Shown piece after piece: positions 15,260-23,257 of a stretch of DNA of 37,873 nt. Every line of letters starts with the position of its first letter. Within the stretch, counting starts at the first letter, position 1. Source of the DNA: a virus; the IMG/VR virus record IMGVR_UViG_3300025759_000253, positions 1 to 37,873 of that record; one strand, given 5' to 3'. The translations under genes and the position numbers were made by a program. Below the pieces are notes generated by a model that was not told where the DNA came from, did not search any database, and was given only the letters and a program-made list of their open reading frames with translations.

Positions 15260-15475
15260 ATGGCAGAAACTCCAATAGAAAAACGTCTTAAAATACGTTG
15301 TAAAACGTGTAAATCAGAGGACGTTTTCCGTGATGCTTGGTCTTCATGGGATGTCGAAAAACAAGAGTGGGTACTCGAACATGTGTACGATGATGCCTAC
15401 TGCAACATGTGTGAAGGTGAGGTAAAACTCGAAGAGATTACCATGATGGATGTCCTCTTAGGAGCTGACTCATGA
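15260..15475 (+). CDS. Zinc-ribbon small protein with C-terminal LLG signature
   Basis: 71 residues from ATG 15260 (GAGAGG upstream). An in-frame ATG at 15194 would add 22 residues but lies before a small hairpin. CKTC at about 14-17 and CNMC at about 50-53 form a probable zinc ribbon. The C-terminus reads EEITMMDVLLGADS, like the early LLG family. The codons for LLG include TTAGGAG, which is also the ribosome site of the next gene. It overlaps that gene by 4 nt. Confidence 0.7.
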   Translation: MAETPIEKRLKIRCKTCKSEDVFRDAWSSWDVEKQEWVLEHVYDDAYCNMCEGEVKLEEITMMDVLLGADS

Positions 15476-15690
15476 GTAAAGGATCCTTCACCAAAATCAA
15501 ATTACAGTCTGAATATATTGATGCAGACTACATCAGTATTGGTCTTTCCAAAGAGACTGGTAATCCATTCATTCAATCAAACAGTGGTCATCAGAACACT
15601 ACTATCATTCACCCTTCATATGAAGAGCTTCAAGAGATTGCTACAGCAATAGAAAAGCTTCTTATGGACAGACTCTTAGGAGAAACATGA
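15472..15690 (+). CDS. Small beta-rich protein with C-terminal LLG signature
   Basis: 72 residues: beta strands in the first two thirds (FTKIKLQSEYIDADYISIGLS broken by a turn, then TTIIHP) and a helix EELQEIATAIEKLLMDRLLGET at the end. The terminal MDRLLG matches the MDILLG and MDVLLG ends of related small genes. The LLG codons again supply TTAGGAG for the next start. Both ends overlap neighbours (ATGA type). The order strand, strand, helix-LLG matches the early family. Confidence 0.7.
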   Translation: MSKGSFTKIKLQSEYIDADYISIGLSKETGNPFIQSNSGHQNTTIIHPSYEELQEIATAIEKLLMDRLLGET

Positions 15691-15947
15691 TGCTTTGTTA
15701 CAAAGATCAAACGTTTTGTAATGCAGAAGGTTGTAAGAACACCTCTTGTTCATCAAGACTAACCCAACAGATCAGTAATGATGCTGATAAGTGGGCTAAA
15801 GACAGTGGACTGTCTGAAACACCAATATCCATCACAGATGCTTCAGACTATTGTCTAGGCTTCATAACCCATACAACAACCAACTCGTTTGGTGATACTG
15901 TTATTATGGGTGGTGAACGTGTGATTGGAGTAATTCCAAAGGAATAA
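15687..15947 (+). CDS. Cys-rich small protein, probable zinc binder
   Basis: 86 residues (a start three bases later is equally possible). The N-terminus has four spaced cysteines (Cys4, Cys11, Cys16, Cys21) and a fifth near residue 57 (DYCLGF). The pattern CYKDQTFC followed by C-x4-C, and DASDYC later, matches a small family found in many phages that I know only as hypothetical. It is coupled to the upstream gene and lies 2 nt before the SLOG gene. Confidence 0.7.
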   Translation: MMLCYKDQTFCNAEGCKNTSCSSRLTQQISNDADKWAKDSGLSETPISITDASDYCLGFITHTTTNSFGDTVIMGGERVIGVIPKE

Positions 15948-15949
15948 TC

Positions 15950-16480
15950 ATGCAAAAACCAAAAATATACACTGGGATAGGTGCAAGGAAGACTCCTGAG
16001 CCTATTCTCAAGAACATGGAGAGTGCAGCAAGGTATTTAGCTGGTGAAGGCTTCATACTACGTTCAGGAGCTGCTGACGGTGCTGATAAAGCATTTGAAG
16101 CAGGTTGTGACTCAGTTCAAGGAAAGAAAGAGATTTATCTACCGTGGGAAAACTTCAACGGTCATAAAAGCAATTTCTGGAAACCTGGGCCAATAGCTCA
16201 TGACGTAGCTGCAAAATATCATCCAGCCTGGGATACCCTTTCAGATGGAGCCAAAAAGATGATGGCACGTAATGTCAATCAAATATTTGGTGATCATCTC
16301 TCAGTGAATACACAACTCGTTGTGTGTTGGACTGAAAAAGGAAAAATCACAGATGGGACTGGTCAAGCTCTTCGCATTGCTCAAGACTTTAAAATACCTG
16401 TCTTGAACTTCGGCTCTCTCTCCCTTGAGGAGATGGAGGAAAAACTGGTTAAATTTGTAAAGGAAACTAACCATGCCTAA
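15950..16480 (+). CDS. SLOG-domain protein (DprA-like nucleotide-binding fold)
   Basis: 176 residues. The Rossmann-like SLOG fold is shown by GIGARKTP at 9-16, the glycine motif SGAADGAD at 39-46, an EIYLPW strand near 67, and the C-terminal GTGQALRIAQ helix then IPVLNFG strand. SLOG proteins bind nucleotides, NAD or ADP-ribose derivatives, or ssDNA (DprA). Length and motif order fit the phage stand-alone version. AAAGGA precedes the start and the gene overlaps the next by 8 nt. The true ligand cannot be read from sequence. Confidence 0.75.
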   Translation: MQKPKIYTGIGARKTPEPILKNMESAARYLAGEGFILRSGAADGADKAFEAGCDSVQGKKEIYLPWENFNGHKSNFWKPGPIAHDVAAKYHPAWDTLSDGAKKMMARNVNQIFGDHLSVNTQLVVCWTEKGKITDGTGQALRIAQDFKIPVLNFGSLSLEEMEEKLVKFVKETNHA

Positions 16481-16772
16481 AATGTCCCAAGACCGTGTAA
16501 AGTTCACTATTCCAGCTTCTCGTTTATCAAGAGATAGTAATGGTGATCTTATGCGTGGAGTAGTCTCTAAAGCATTCGGTGAATGTTTAGGAAGATGTAA
16601 ATGGGGGGATGTGACAATTATCTGTCGTCCATCCCAGTTTGCACGCTTCTTAATCTACCGTAATGAAGCAGGTCTTCAGAATATGTTCAATGAGCTAAAT
16701 GCTGTATTGTTCACTCCTGAAGAGAGACAAGATACCGTCTTTGATGTATCTGAAAATCCATCCAGAAAATAA
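16473..16772 (+). CDS. Hypothetical protein between SLOG and RNR
   Basis: 99 residues, AAAGGA upstream, overlapping the SLOG gene by 8 nt. It is mixed alpha/beta with segments VKFTIPASRL, GDVTIICRPSQFARFLIYR and a helical LQNMFNELNAVLF. There is no membrane segment or metal motif. No family is recognised. Coupling with SLOG suggests a shared regulation, perhaps a shared complex. Confidence 0.65.
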   Translation: MPKMSQDRVKFTIPASRLSRDSNGDLMRGVVSKAFGECLGRCKWGDVTIICRPSQFARFLIYRNEAGLQNMFNELNAVLFTPEERQDTVFDVSENPSRK

Positions 16773-16861
16773 CTTAAATTCTTCTTCGATTTGCGTTGAT
16801 ACCAGTATCTAATATTGGTATCACCGTGGTCTCTTTCAGAAAATTTAAGTTAGGAATTCAC

Positions 16862-18793
16862 ATGACATCAAATCATGAACTACCCACTGTTTACCAACAG
16901 TTTATCCACCAAACACGATATGCAAAGTGGCTTGAAGAAGAGCAACGCAGAGAAACTTGGAGCGAAACAGTTGATCGCTACACTTCTTTTATGTCTGATC
17001 ATCTATCAGAAAAACATAATATGGAACCAAGTGATGAAGTGTTTATGGAAATCTCACAAGCTATTAAAAACCTAGAAGTTATGCCGTCTATGCGTGCAAT
17101 GATGACTTCAGGCCCAGCACTAGCTCGTGATCACATTGCAGGCTTCAATTGTAGCTTTATTCCGATTGATCACCCAAGAGCATTCGATGAGATGGTTTAC
17201 ATCTTAATGTGTGGTACAGGTGTAGGCTTCTCTGTTGAACGTCAACAAGTTGCAAAACTCCCTGTTGTACCTGATCAACTATTTCCTACTGATACTGAAA
17301 TTTCAGTACGAGATAGTAAGATGGGTTGGGCTAAAGCAGTCAAACAACTGATTGCAATGCTCTATGCAGGTGAGATCCCTGAATTGAATACTGATAAGGT
17401 TAGAAAAGCAGGTGCTCGACTCAAAACATTTGGTGGTAGAGCATCTGGCCCAGAGCCATTGATAGATCTGTATCACTTCTTGATTAAGATCTTCCAGGGT
17501 GCTGTCGGTAGAAAACTCACATCCATTGAGTGTCACGATATCTGCTGTAAGATTGGTGATGTAGTGGTATCTGGTGGTGTACGTCGTTCAGCACTTATAT
17601 CACTCTCTAACCTATCTGATCAGCGTATGCGTGAAGCTAAATCTGGTCAATGGTGGGAAACTACAGAATGGCGACGTTTAGCCAATAACTCTGTAGCTTA
17701 CACAGAGAAACCTGATGTTGGTCAATGGATGGATGAATGGAATTCTATCTATCAGAGCAAATCAGGTGAACGTGGTATTTTCAACCGACAGGCAGCCATC
17801 AAACAATGTTTGAAGTTCAATCGAACCATCACTGATGTTCATGGTAATGAATATGAGTTTGGTGTTAACCCATGTGGTGAGATTATCCTACGTCCACTTC
17901 AGTTCTGTAATTTATCAGAGATTATTGCAAGACAAAACGACACTGTAGAAACTCTACGTGTTAAAGTACGTCTAGCAACAATCATTGGTACATATCAGAG
18001 CAGTCTTACTGAATATCGATATATTCGTAAAGCTTGGAAAGAAAACTCAGAAGAAGAACGTCTTCTAGGTGTATCTTTCACAGGTATCATGGATTGTCCT
18101 CTGATCAATGGTCGTGGAACTTCAAGAGATGAGCGTAATAAACTTCTCGAAGAACTTCGTGAACTTGCTACATCGGTAAATATTAAATGGGCTGAAAAAT
18201 TCGGTATCAATCCATCTAAAGCTATCACATGTGTGAAGCCATCTGGAACAGTATCACAGCTCACTGACAGTTCATCAGGGATCCATAGTCGTTTCGCATC
18301 TCAGTATATTCGTACAGCTCGTAACGATAACAAGGATCCTATCACTCAGTTCATGCTTGAACAGGGTATCCAAGGTGAACTTGATCAAATGAATGTCAAC
18401 AACACAGTATTTTCATTCCCAATTGTTAGTCCTGAAGGTTGCGTTACACGTAACGAACGGACAGCAATTGAAGAATTGGAAAACTGGTTAGACTTCAAAG
18501 AAAATTGGTGTCATCACAATCCATCAGTAACCATTAATGTTCGTGAACATGAATGGCCTTCTGTTGGTGCATGGGTATGGGATCACTTCGACAGCATTGC
18601 TGGTGTAAGTTTCCTACCTCACTCAGATCATATCTATAAACAAGCTCCCTATCAGGATGCTTCAGTGAAACAAGTGAAAGCTCTTGCAGAAAGAACACCT
18701 GAATACATCAATTGGCAGTCACATGTTGAAAGCCAAGATGAAACTACTGGGACACAAGAACTAGCTTGTAGCTCAGGATCTTGTGAGATCTAA
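16862..18793 (+). CDS. nrdJ: Ribonucleotide reductase, class II (adenosylcobalamin-dependent, monomeric type)
   Basis: 643 residues from the ATG at 16862 (TTAGGAA upstream), which leaves out 22 unlikely residues. The enzyme reduces ribonucleotides with a radical from adenosylcobalamin. Key residues match those I know for the Lactobacillus leichmannii enzyme: Cys97 (GFNCSF), the NPCGE motif with Cys338 and Glu340, Cys349 (FCNLSE, the same 11-residue spacing), and the C-terminal shuttle pair Cys636/Cys641. KPSGTVSQL near 460 is the typical phosphate-binding loop. The interval from Cys97 to Cys338 is about 48 residues shorter than in that enzyme. Two hairpins follow the gene. It feeds dNTPs to replication and needs B12 from the host or medium. 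Confidence 0.93.
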   Translation: MTSNHELPTVYQQFIHQTRYAKWLEEEQRRETWSETVDRYTSFMSDHLSEKHNMEPSDEVFMEISQAIKNLEVMPSMRAMMTSGPALARDHIAGFNCSFIPIDHPRAFDEMVYILMCGTGVGFSVERQQVAKLPVVPDQLFPTDTEISVRDSKMGWAKAVKQLIAMLYAGEIPELNTDKVRKAGARLKTFGGRASGPEPLIDLYHFLIKIFQGAVGRKLTSIECHDICCKIGDVVVSGGVRRSALISLSNLSDQRMREAKSGQWWETTEWRRLANNSVAYTEKPDVGQWMDEWNSIYQSKSGERGIFNRQAAIKQCLKFNRTITDVHGNEYEFGVNPCGEIILRPLQFCNLSEIIARQNDTVETLRVKVRLATIIGTYQSSLTEYRYIRKAWKENSEEERLLGVSFTGIMDCPLINGRGTSRDERNKLLEELRELATSVNIKWAEKFGINPSKAITCVKPSGTVSQLTDSSSGIHSRFASQYIRTARNDNKDPITQFMLEQGIQGELDQMNVNNTVFSFPIVSPEGCVTRNERTAIEELENWLDFKENWCHHNPSVTINVREHEWPSVGAWVWDHFDSIAGVSFLPHSDHIYKQAPYQDASVKQVKALAERTPEYINWQSHVESQDETTGTQELACSSGSCEI

Positions 18794-18855
18794 AATATCT
18801 CACAATAACAACAAGTTAAAGACCACTGCTCTTAATTGAGTGGTGGTCTTTATAT
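18781..18855 (+). terminator. Tandem stem-loops after RNR, second is terminator-like
   Basis: First, a perfect 9-bp stem (TTGTGAGAT/ATCTCACAA, 18781-18805) spans the RNR stop codon. Second, a 14-bp imperfect stem (18818-18831 with 18838-18851) ends in TTTATATAT. The second arm is symmetric enough to work on both strands. Together they probably end the RNR transcript or protect its 3' end. Confidence 0.65.
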
Positions 18856-18882
18856 ATCAACAATCAACCAAAGGAAAACATC

Positions 18883-19329
18883 ATGTCTGACATGTCAAAA
18901 TATTATGAACAAACTACACCACCATCACCACCAAGACGACCTAGAGCGTTCAAGATGGTATTTGTATTCGGTTCTAATCTTGCTGGCGTACATGGAGCGG
19001 GGGCTGCGAAAGCAGCCCTAGAGCGACATGGAGCCAAGTATGGAATGGGTGTAGGTCGTTCAGGTAACAGCTATGCTTTACCAACCAAGGACGAAAGAAT
19101 CCAAACCCTTCCTATGTCACGTATTGAAGACTTCGTGACTGAATTCATCGACTATGCAAAAGCAAACCCAGGTGTCTTGTTTCAAGTAACACAGATTGGG
19201 TGTGGTTTAGCTGGTCTTAAATCACAAGACATTGCTCCAATGTTCTTTGATGCTCCTGAGAACTGTTTGTTTGATGAAGCATGGAAAGAATACCTTGGTG
19301 ATGATGCTCAATATTGGGGAACATTCTAA
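18883..19329 (+). CDS. Macro-domain-like phage protein (A1S_2505-type)
   Basis: 148 residues, start with AAAGGA upstream. After a Pro-rich N-terminal 24 residues, the core begins MVFVFGSNLAGVHGAGAAK (25-43), then GNSYALPTKD (61-70) and TQIGCGLAGL near 107-116. These match a phage family that resembles macro domains, which bind ADP-ribose or related compounds; the name A1S_2505 is from memory. A 7-bp GNRA hairpin is encoded inside the gene (19001-19018). Its stop overlaps the next start as TAATG. The ligand is not known. Confidence 0.7.
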   Translation: MSDMSKYYEQTTPPSPPRRPRAFKMVFVFGSNLAGVHGAGAAKAALERHGAKYGMGVGRSGNSYALPTKDERIQTLPMSRIEDFVTEFIDYAKANPGVLFQVTQIGCGLAGLKSQDIAPMFFDAPENCLFDEAWKEYLGDDAQYWGTF

Positions 19330-19526
19330 TGCGTGTTCTTATTCTTAAGAAACAAAACATGTTCACTCAAGCATGTAATGTAGATATTCCAATCTACGAA
19401 GAAATCGACTTCGCATCATCTATACCAAAAGCTGCGGATGTCATTGCTAATCTGATTAGAGATGACCGAGAAAAAGGAATCGACAATCCAGATGGTACAT
19501 ACATCATCTCTGAAACAAAAACATAA
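19329..19526 (+). CDS. Small hypothetical protein coupled to macro-like gene
   Basis: 65 residues starting at the TAATG overlap (19329); the alternative start at 19314 lies inside the upstream gene. The pattern is a strand (RVLILKKQ), a helix (SIPKAADVIANLIRDDRE) and a short strand at the end, so a small alpha/beta fold. No cysteine or membrane motif of note. It lies 9 nt before the first RNA polymerase gene. Confidence 0.65.
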   Translation: MRVLILKKQNMFTQACNVDIPIYEEIDFASSIPKAADVIANLIRDDREKGIDNPDGTYIISETKT

Positions 19527-19535
19527 GGTTCAATT

Positions 19536-20351
19536 ATGAAAGCGGATTATCAAACCCAGGTAGAGTTCGAAGAACTGTACAACAAGAACCAGTTGATGGA
19601 TCGTCTTAGACGTGAATTCAATATCCCTGATGTTATCGCTCAATGTGATAAACATGAGATCCCTCTGAAGTTCGGTGTGGATCTATTGGTACATATGGTC
19701 ATTCACAAGCGTGCTACTGTTTCAGTGCTCGTAGGCCAGATGTATAAGATGTTCAAGGACGAATCTAATCCTCTTCAAGCCTGTGCTGATATGCTTCTTA
19801 AAGCAGCTCAAGCAGACTTTATGGATTGGAGTCCTTTGGATGAAGTATTTATCCTTCGGATAGATGTATCATCTGATGTTTATGAAGAGTTGGAACGTTA
19901 TCAGTATCCTTTACCAATGCTGATTGAACCCAACGAAATCAAAGACAACAAACAGTCAGGTTATTACACCTTACAATCATCTATGCTGTTAAAGAACAGT
20001 CATCATGATGATGATATCTGTTTGGATCACATCAACAGGGTTAACCTAACAAGGTTCCGCCTTAATAATGAAGTCGTTAACATGATTTCAAATTCATGGC
20101 GTAGCCTAGACAAACAGAAACCTGGGGAATACATCCAGGATTTCAAACGACGGGTAAAAGCATTTGAGAAGTACGATAGATCTTGCAAAGATATTTTCGA
20201 TCATCTCAACATGTGGGGTAATGAATTCTACCTCACCCATAAGTACGATAAACGTGGTCGTTGCTACTCTCAAGGATACCATGTGAACCCGCAAGGAAAC
20301 GCATGGAACAAAGCGTCTATCGAGTTCGCTCATCAAGAGCTAATTCAATGA
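19536..20351 (+). CDS. RNA polymerase subunit 1 (N4 gp15-like, N-terminal half of T7-type RNAP)
   Basis: 271 residues, nearly the length I know for N4 gp15. The C-terminal end KYDKRGRCYSQGYHVNPQGN corresponds to the T7 RNAP palm-entry segment DWRGRVYA...NPQGND, and the polypeptide then stops. The upstream YPLPMLIEPNEI and NRVNLTRFRLN resemble the preceding T7-family region. With the 20574 product it would form the heterodimeric RNAP II that transcribes middle genes in N4. The catalytic Asp residues are in the partner. Its stop overlaps the small gene that follows as ATGA, so the split is genuine and not a simple frameshift. Confidence 0.88.
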   Translation: MKADYQTQVEFEELYNKNQLMDRLRREFNIPDVIAQCDKHEIPLKFGVDLLVHMVIHKRATVSVLVGQMYKMFKDESNPLQACADMLLKAAQADFMDWSPLDEVFILRIDVSSDVYEELERYQYPLPMLIEPNEIKDNKQSGYYTLQSSMLLKNSHHDDDICLDHINRVNLTRFRLNNEVVNMISNSWRSLDKQKPGEYIQDFKRRVKAFEKYDRSCKDIFDHLNMWGNEFYLTHKYDKRGRCYSQGYHVNPQGNAWNKASIEFAHQELIQ

Positions 20352-20554
20352 GTTTTTACCGTTTTTCTAACGGTGTGTTTATTGAGGCTACTTCTTATGA
20401 AGAGGCTCAAAACAAACTCATTGATCAAATTAAAAATGAAAAAGAAGATCCCAAGCGATGGTATAAATGCACTTGCGTGGGGTTATCCCATCGATTTGGT
20501 TGTTACTGGATGAACAGAGATCCAGAAACAGGTGAAATTGAGATCCCCTTTTAA
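20348..20554 (+). CDS. Small protein encoded between the two RNAP genes
   Basis: 68 residues. It overlaps the RNAP subunit 1 stop by 4 nt and ends 19 nt before RNAP subunit 2. It is mixed: a strand [11 protein letters not shown], a helix [17 protein letters not shown], then [16 protein letters not shown] with three cysteines and a His that could bind metal. It shows no similarity to RNA polymerase, so it is an inserted gene and not a polymerase fragment. Coupled translation with both subunits suggests it could be a polymerase-associated factor or only a passenger. Confidence 0.65.
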   Translation: MSFYRFSNGVFIEATSYEEAQNKLIDQIKNEKEDPKRWYKCTCVGLSHRFGCYWMNRDPETGEIEIPF

Positions 20555-20573
20555 TCAACTAAGGAAAAAGAAA

Positions 20574-21803
20574 ATGCAAACCTTTACAGGTGTTGAATAT
20601 GTGAAAATGGACATCGCTAAGAACTTTAGCGGTGACCTCGACAAGAAAGACTTCATTGATCGACTCGACTGGTTCGAAGACAACAAAGAAGCCTTTCTGT
20701 TATGGATCGATGATGATCCAACAGAGTTTAACAAACTCTTGGAACAAGCAGAAGATCCAGCGTTATTCTATGCCTCAAGCATGGCCTACAGGGATCATTT
20801 GAATGGTAAACCTTCTGGTTATCCAATCTCAATGGATGCTTGTAGCTCTGGACTACAGCTATTGGCTTGCTTGGTTAATTGCGAAGCTTCTGCGAAGCTG
20901 TGTGGTGTTGTTCCTACTGGTCACCGTGAAGATGCTTATACTAACATTTATGATAGTATGTGTGTCACTCTCGGTAGCACCAGTGTTATCGAACGTAAAG
21001 ACACCAAACATGCAATAATGACCTCGTTATACTCATCTGAAGCGATACCTAAACAGGTATTTGGTGAAGGTGATCAATTGGCTGTGTTCTATGAGACAAT
21101 GGAGACATTGGCTCCTGGTGCATGGGAACTGAACAAGGCTCTCAAAGGTCTTTGGCAGCCCCATGCTCCAAGTCATGATTGGGTTCTTCCCGATAACTTC
21201 CATGTACACATCCCTGTGATGGACACTCACAGTGAAAATGTACAGTTCATGAATGCTCCTGTTCAAGTTGACATTAAGATCAACAAAGGAACCAAAGAAG
21301 GTCGAAGTATCTCACCGAATATCATTCACTCAATTGATGGAATGATCGTCAGAGAGATTACTCGTCGTTGTACCTTCAACAAAGACATGATCATTAATAT
21401 CAGCCGCATCCTTGATGTAAAAGGTATTCGTGATGACCGTGACCAAGATAAATTAGTTCACACTCTGTGGAATAACTATCAACAGTCAGGGTTTCTATCA
21501 GCTCGTATTCTTGAGCTGTTGGATCATGAAAATATGGGTCTAGTAGATCCTCTTGTGATTGCTAAACTATTGAAATCACTACCTGATCAACCATTTCAGG
21601 TTATCAGCATTCATGATTGTTTTAGAGTTCTTCCTAACTATGGGAATGATATTCGAAAGCAATACAACCAACTACTATCTGAAATTGCATCTTCAGATCT
21701 TTTGTCATATATTGCCTCTCAAGTTGTTGGTAAGAAATTACCAGTAGCGAAGAAAGGTAACATATCAGTTAAGGTTCTAAGTGCTGATTACACACTGTCT
21801 TAA
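20574..21803 (+). CDS. RNA polymerase subunit 2 (N4 gp16-like, catalytic half of T7-type RNAP)
   Basis: 409 residues from ATG 20574 (AAGGAAAAAG upstream), close to the length I know for N4 gp16. All catalytic motifs of single-subunit RNAP are present: motif [10 protein letters not shown] with Asp88, motif [16 protein letters not shown] with Arg141, Lys145 and Tyr153, the IHSIDG segment near 251-256, and motif C IHDCF with Asp348. Asp88 and Asp348 correspond to T7 Asp537 and Asp812. It completes subunit 1 encoded upstream. In N4 this polymerase also needs the single-stranded-DNA-binding activator gp2, which is not recognised here. Confidence 0.9.
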   Translation: MQTFTGVEYVKMDIAKNFSGDLDKKDFIDRLDWFEDNKEAFLLWIDDDPTEFNKLLEQAEDPALFYASSMAYRDHLNGKPSGYPISMDACSSGLQLLACLVNCEASAKLCGVVPTGHREDAYTNIYDSMCVTLGSTSVIERKDTKHAIMTSLYSSEAIPKQVFGEGDQLAVFYETMETLAPGAWELNKALKGLWQPHAPSHDWVLPDNFHVHIPVMDTHSENVQFMNAPVQVDIKINKGTKEGRSISPNIIHSIDGMIVREITRRCTFNKDMIINISRILDVKGIRDDRDQDKLVHTLWNNYQQSGFLSARILELLDHENMGLVDPLVIAKLLKSLPDQPFQVISIHDCFRVLPNYGNDIRKQYNQLLSEIASSDLLSYIASQVVGKKLPVAKKGNISVKVLSADYTLS

Positions 21804-21813
21804 GGAACAGAAC

Positions 21814-22023
21814 ATGACAAAGAAACTAAGCAGGGTCGAACGTAAAGAGCGGCCCATGCGTGAAGCAATACAGCGTCGTTACAACGAAACGTACCCTGTA
21901 GACCAAGCATGTGTTAAACAACAAACACAAAATTGGAATAAAGTTTGTGATCTTATGATCGCAGAAATGGAAGCAGAAGGATTGAACAACTCTGTTGACT
22001 TAATCAAACAGTTCAAAAAATAA
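21814..22023 (+). CDS. Small basic helical protein after RNAP
   Basis: 69 residues from ATG 21814 (TAAGGAACAG upstream), 10 nt after the RNAP gene. The N-terminus is very basic (KKLSRVERKERPMREAIQRR); the rest is helical and charged, ending KQFKK. Size and charge would suit nucleic-acid binding or an RNAP accessory, but no family is recognised. Confidence 0.7.
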   Translation: MTKKLSRVERKERPMREAIQRRYNETYPVDQACVKQQTQNWNKVCDLMIAEMEAEGLNNSVDLIKQFKK

Positions 22024-22034
22024 GGAACAGAAAT

Positions 22035-22655
22035 ATGCCTCCAATTCATGTAAATGAAAAAGACCTGATCGACTACCTTGCAGGTATTCGAAATCCACCA
22101 TTTGTCTCTGAAGTAAGCCCTGAAGATCTACCTGGTTTTCATGCAGCTCTTGAAGAGATTGCTCAGGTGATGGGCTTAGAACCTGCTATTGCAGAAGCCC
22201 GTGCAAAGAACCAACAGAAGATGGGTATTCCTGCTGCTGTTCAAGACACAGAAGAATACAAACAGTTGTTGCGTGATTGGGGATTTGGATCCTTAGTTGA
22301 TGGCCCAAGCCAAACACTTGGAACTGAACGCAGCTTTGCTGAAATCGTTGAAGATGTTATGTCTCAACCACATCTACCTGGTTTTGTTGAACGTCCTTAT
22401 GAGGGTATCCTCGAAGTAATGACTGTTCTTCAAACCCGTAACGGTGAAATGGTTGGTAATGGTATCATCATTGAAGTTCGATACGATACTAACAATGGTG
22501 AAGTGCTTACAACTGTTTGTACAGATGCAGGTAACATTGCTACATACAATCTTGCAGAGCTTGAAGAACGCTTCCACCCTCCAAAGTGGGTTGCTAAAGG
22601 CTTCATCAGCAAACATGTTCAAAATGCAGTTGATCGTTACTTTGAACAAGACTAA
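22035..22655 (+). CDS. Hypothetical protein
   Basis: 206 residues, TAAGGAACAG upstream. The N-terminal 120 residues are helical and acidic. From about 125 a beta-barrel-like segment follows (ILEVMTVLQTRNGEMVGNG, IIIEVRYDTNNGEVLTTVC, AGNIATYNL), then a helical C-terminus (FISKHVQNAVDRYF). The second half could be an SH3- or OB-like small barrel. It ends the RNAP operon just before a strong terminator. Function is unknown. Confidence 0.7.
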   Translation: MPPIHVNEKDLIDYLAGIRNPPFVSEVSPEDLPGFHAALEEIAQVMGLEPAIAEARAKNQQKMGIPAAVQDTEEYKQLLRDWGFGSLVDGPSQTLGTERSFAEIVEDVMSQPHLPGFVERPYEGILEVMTVLQTRNGEMVGNGIIIEVRYDTNNGEVLTTVCTDAGNIATYNLAELEERFHPPKWVAKGFISKHVQNAVDRYFEQD

Positions 22656-22672
22656 TCACCTTTAATGGTGTA

Positions 22673-22713
22673 TAACCTCTCAGTCCCTTGTGGATTGAGG
22701 GGTTAATTTTTTT
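22673..22713 (+). terminator. Rho-independent terminator after RNAP operon
   Basis: A 10-bp stem with one G-T pair (22673-22682 with 22696-22705) is followed by a run of T (22707-22713). The T-run reaches into the leader of the next small gene. Confidence 0.85.
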
Positions 22714-22724
22714 AGGTGAGCAAC

Positions 22725-22934
22725 ATGCGATATTATTATGAAGAACCCATTTTGAAGACTATCTTTGTTTTAGACGAAGAAGTAGATCACCCTAGTTTGG
22801 ATTATATTGGTAAAAGCCAGAACCCCAATCATAAGATGGCAGCTTCTAAGATGCTCCCTCGAAAATCTGGATACAAATTTTCATTCTCCTTCTCGGTTGT
22901 GAGCGAATCCGCTCAATCTTCAAACGAAGACTAA
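22725..22934 (+). CDS. Small hypothetical protein
   Basis: 69 residues from ATG 22725 with AGGTGAG upstream; a GTG at 22716 lies inside that site and is less likely. The N-terminus is Tyr/Glu-rich (MRYYYEEP), the middle has KSQNPNHKMAASKMLPRK, and the C-terminus is a hydrophobic strand (YKFSFSFSVVSES) with an acidic end. No family is recognised. It stands alone between two terminators. Confidence 0.6.
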   Translation: MRYYYEEPILKTIFVLDEEVDHPSLDYIGKSQNPNHKMAASKMLPRKSGYKFSFSFSVVSESAQSSNED

Positions 22935-23035
22935 CTCTAGGATAAAGGAGAACGCTATGTGCCTGTAAGCTGGGCTGGTTGCACAGTTAATAAAGGCTAT
23001 TTCCCTCCCGTTTTTCATTCATAATTCAGATATAG

Positions 23036-23067
23036 CCCTGCTCTTTTAAAGAAGAGTGGGGTTTTTT
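23036..23067 (+). terminator. Rho-independent terminator
   Basis: CCCTGCTCTT pairs with AAGAGTGGGG (23036-23061, two G-T pairs) and is followed by six T. It separates the 22725 gene from the HNH cassette. Confidence 0.85.
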
Positions 23068-23101
23068 ATTGGAATATTTTTCTACTGGTTCGTTAATTAG
23101 T

Positions 23102-23155
23102 GGAATAATATTCTAATATGTCCCTGTGAAGGACTCCCATTGAGGAATAATATTC
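23102..23155. repeat. Two direct copies of near-palindromic GGAATAATATTC
   Basis: Identical 12-mers at 23102-23113 and 23144-23155, 42 bp apart; the second extends to the perfect interrupted palindrome GGAATA-A-TATTCC. A related GGAATA lies at 23071. The spacing of four helical turns would suit a pair of operator sites. Confidence 0.45.
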
Positions 23156-23219
23156 CTGCATTCGTAGTGGTCTGTAGAATTGCATTCCAAGAGATAGTGG
23201 GAACAGGGGCAAATGGAGA

Positions 23220-23257
23220 GGTTGGGTAAAGGATTTCACTAATCTGAGTACCCAACC
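23220..23257 (+). promoter_or_regulatory. 9-bp stem-loop in the HNH gene leader
   Basis: GGTTGGGTA (23220-23228) pairs perfectly with TACCCAACC (23249-23257). The loop has an inner GATT/AATC pairing. It ends 12 nt before the AAAGGAG site of the endonuclease gene and could affect its expression. Confidence 0.4.

Noticed and set aside
20886-20898. GCTTC-TGC-GAAGC hairpin with a 3-nt loop, like the early hairpin promoters
   Set aside because: It lies inside the catalytic RNA polymerase gene, in a duplicated GCGAAGC codon stretch, far from the early gaps.
22953-22964. Three-codon frame ATG TGC CTG TAA after a good ribosome site
   Set aside because: Too short to call a gene; it may be a relic or a leader, so it is only described with the stretch around it.
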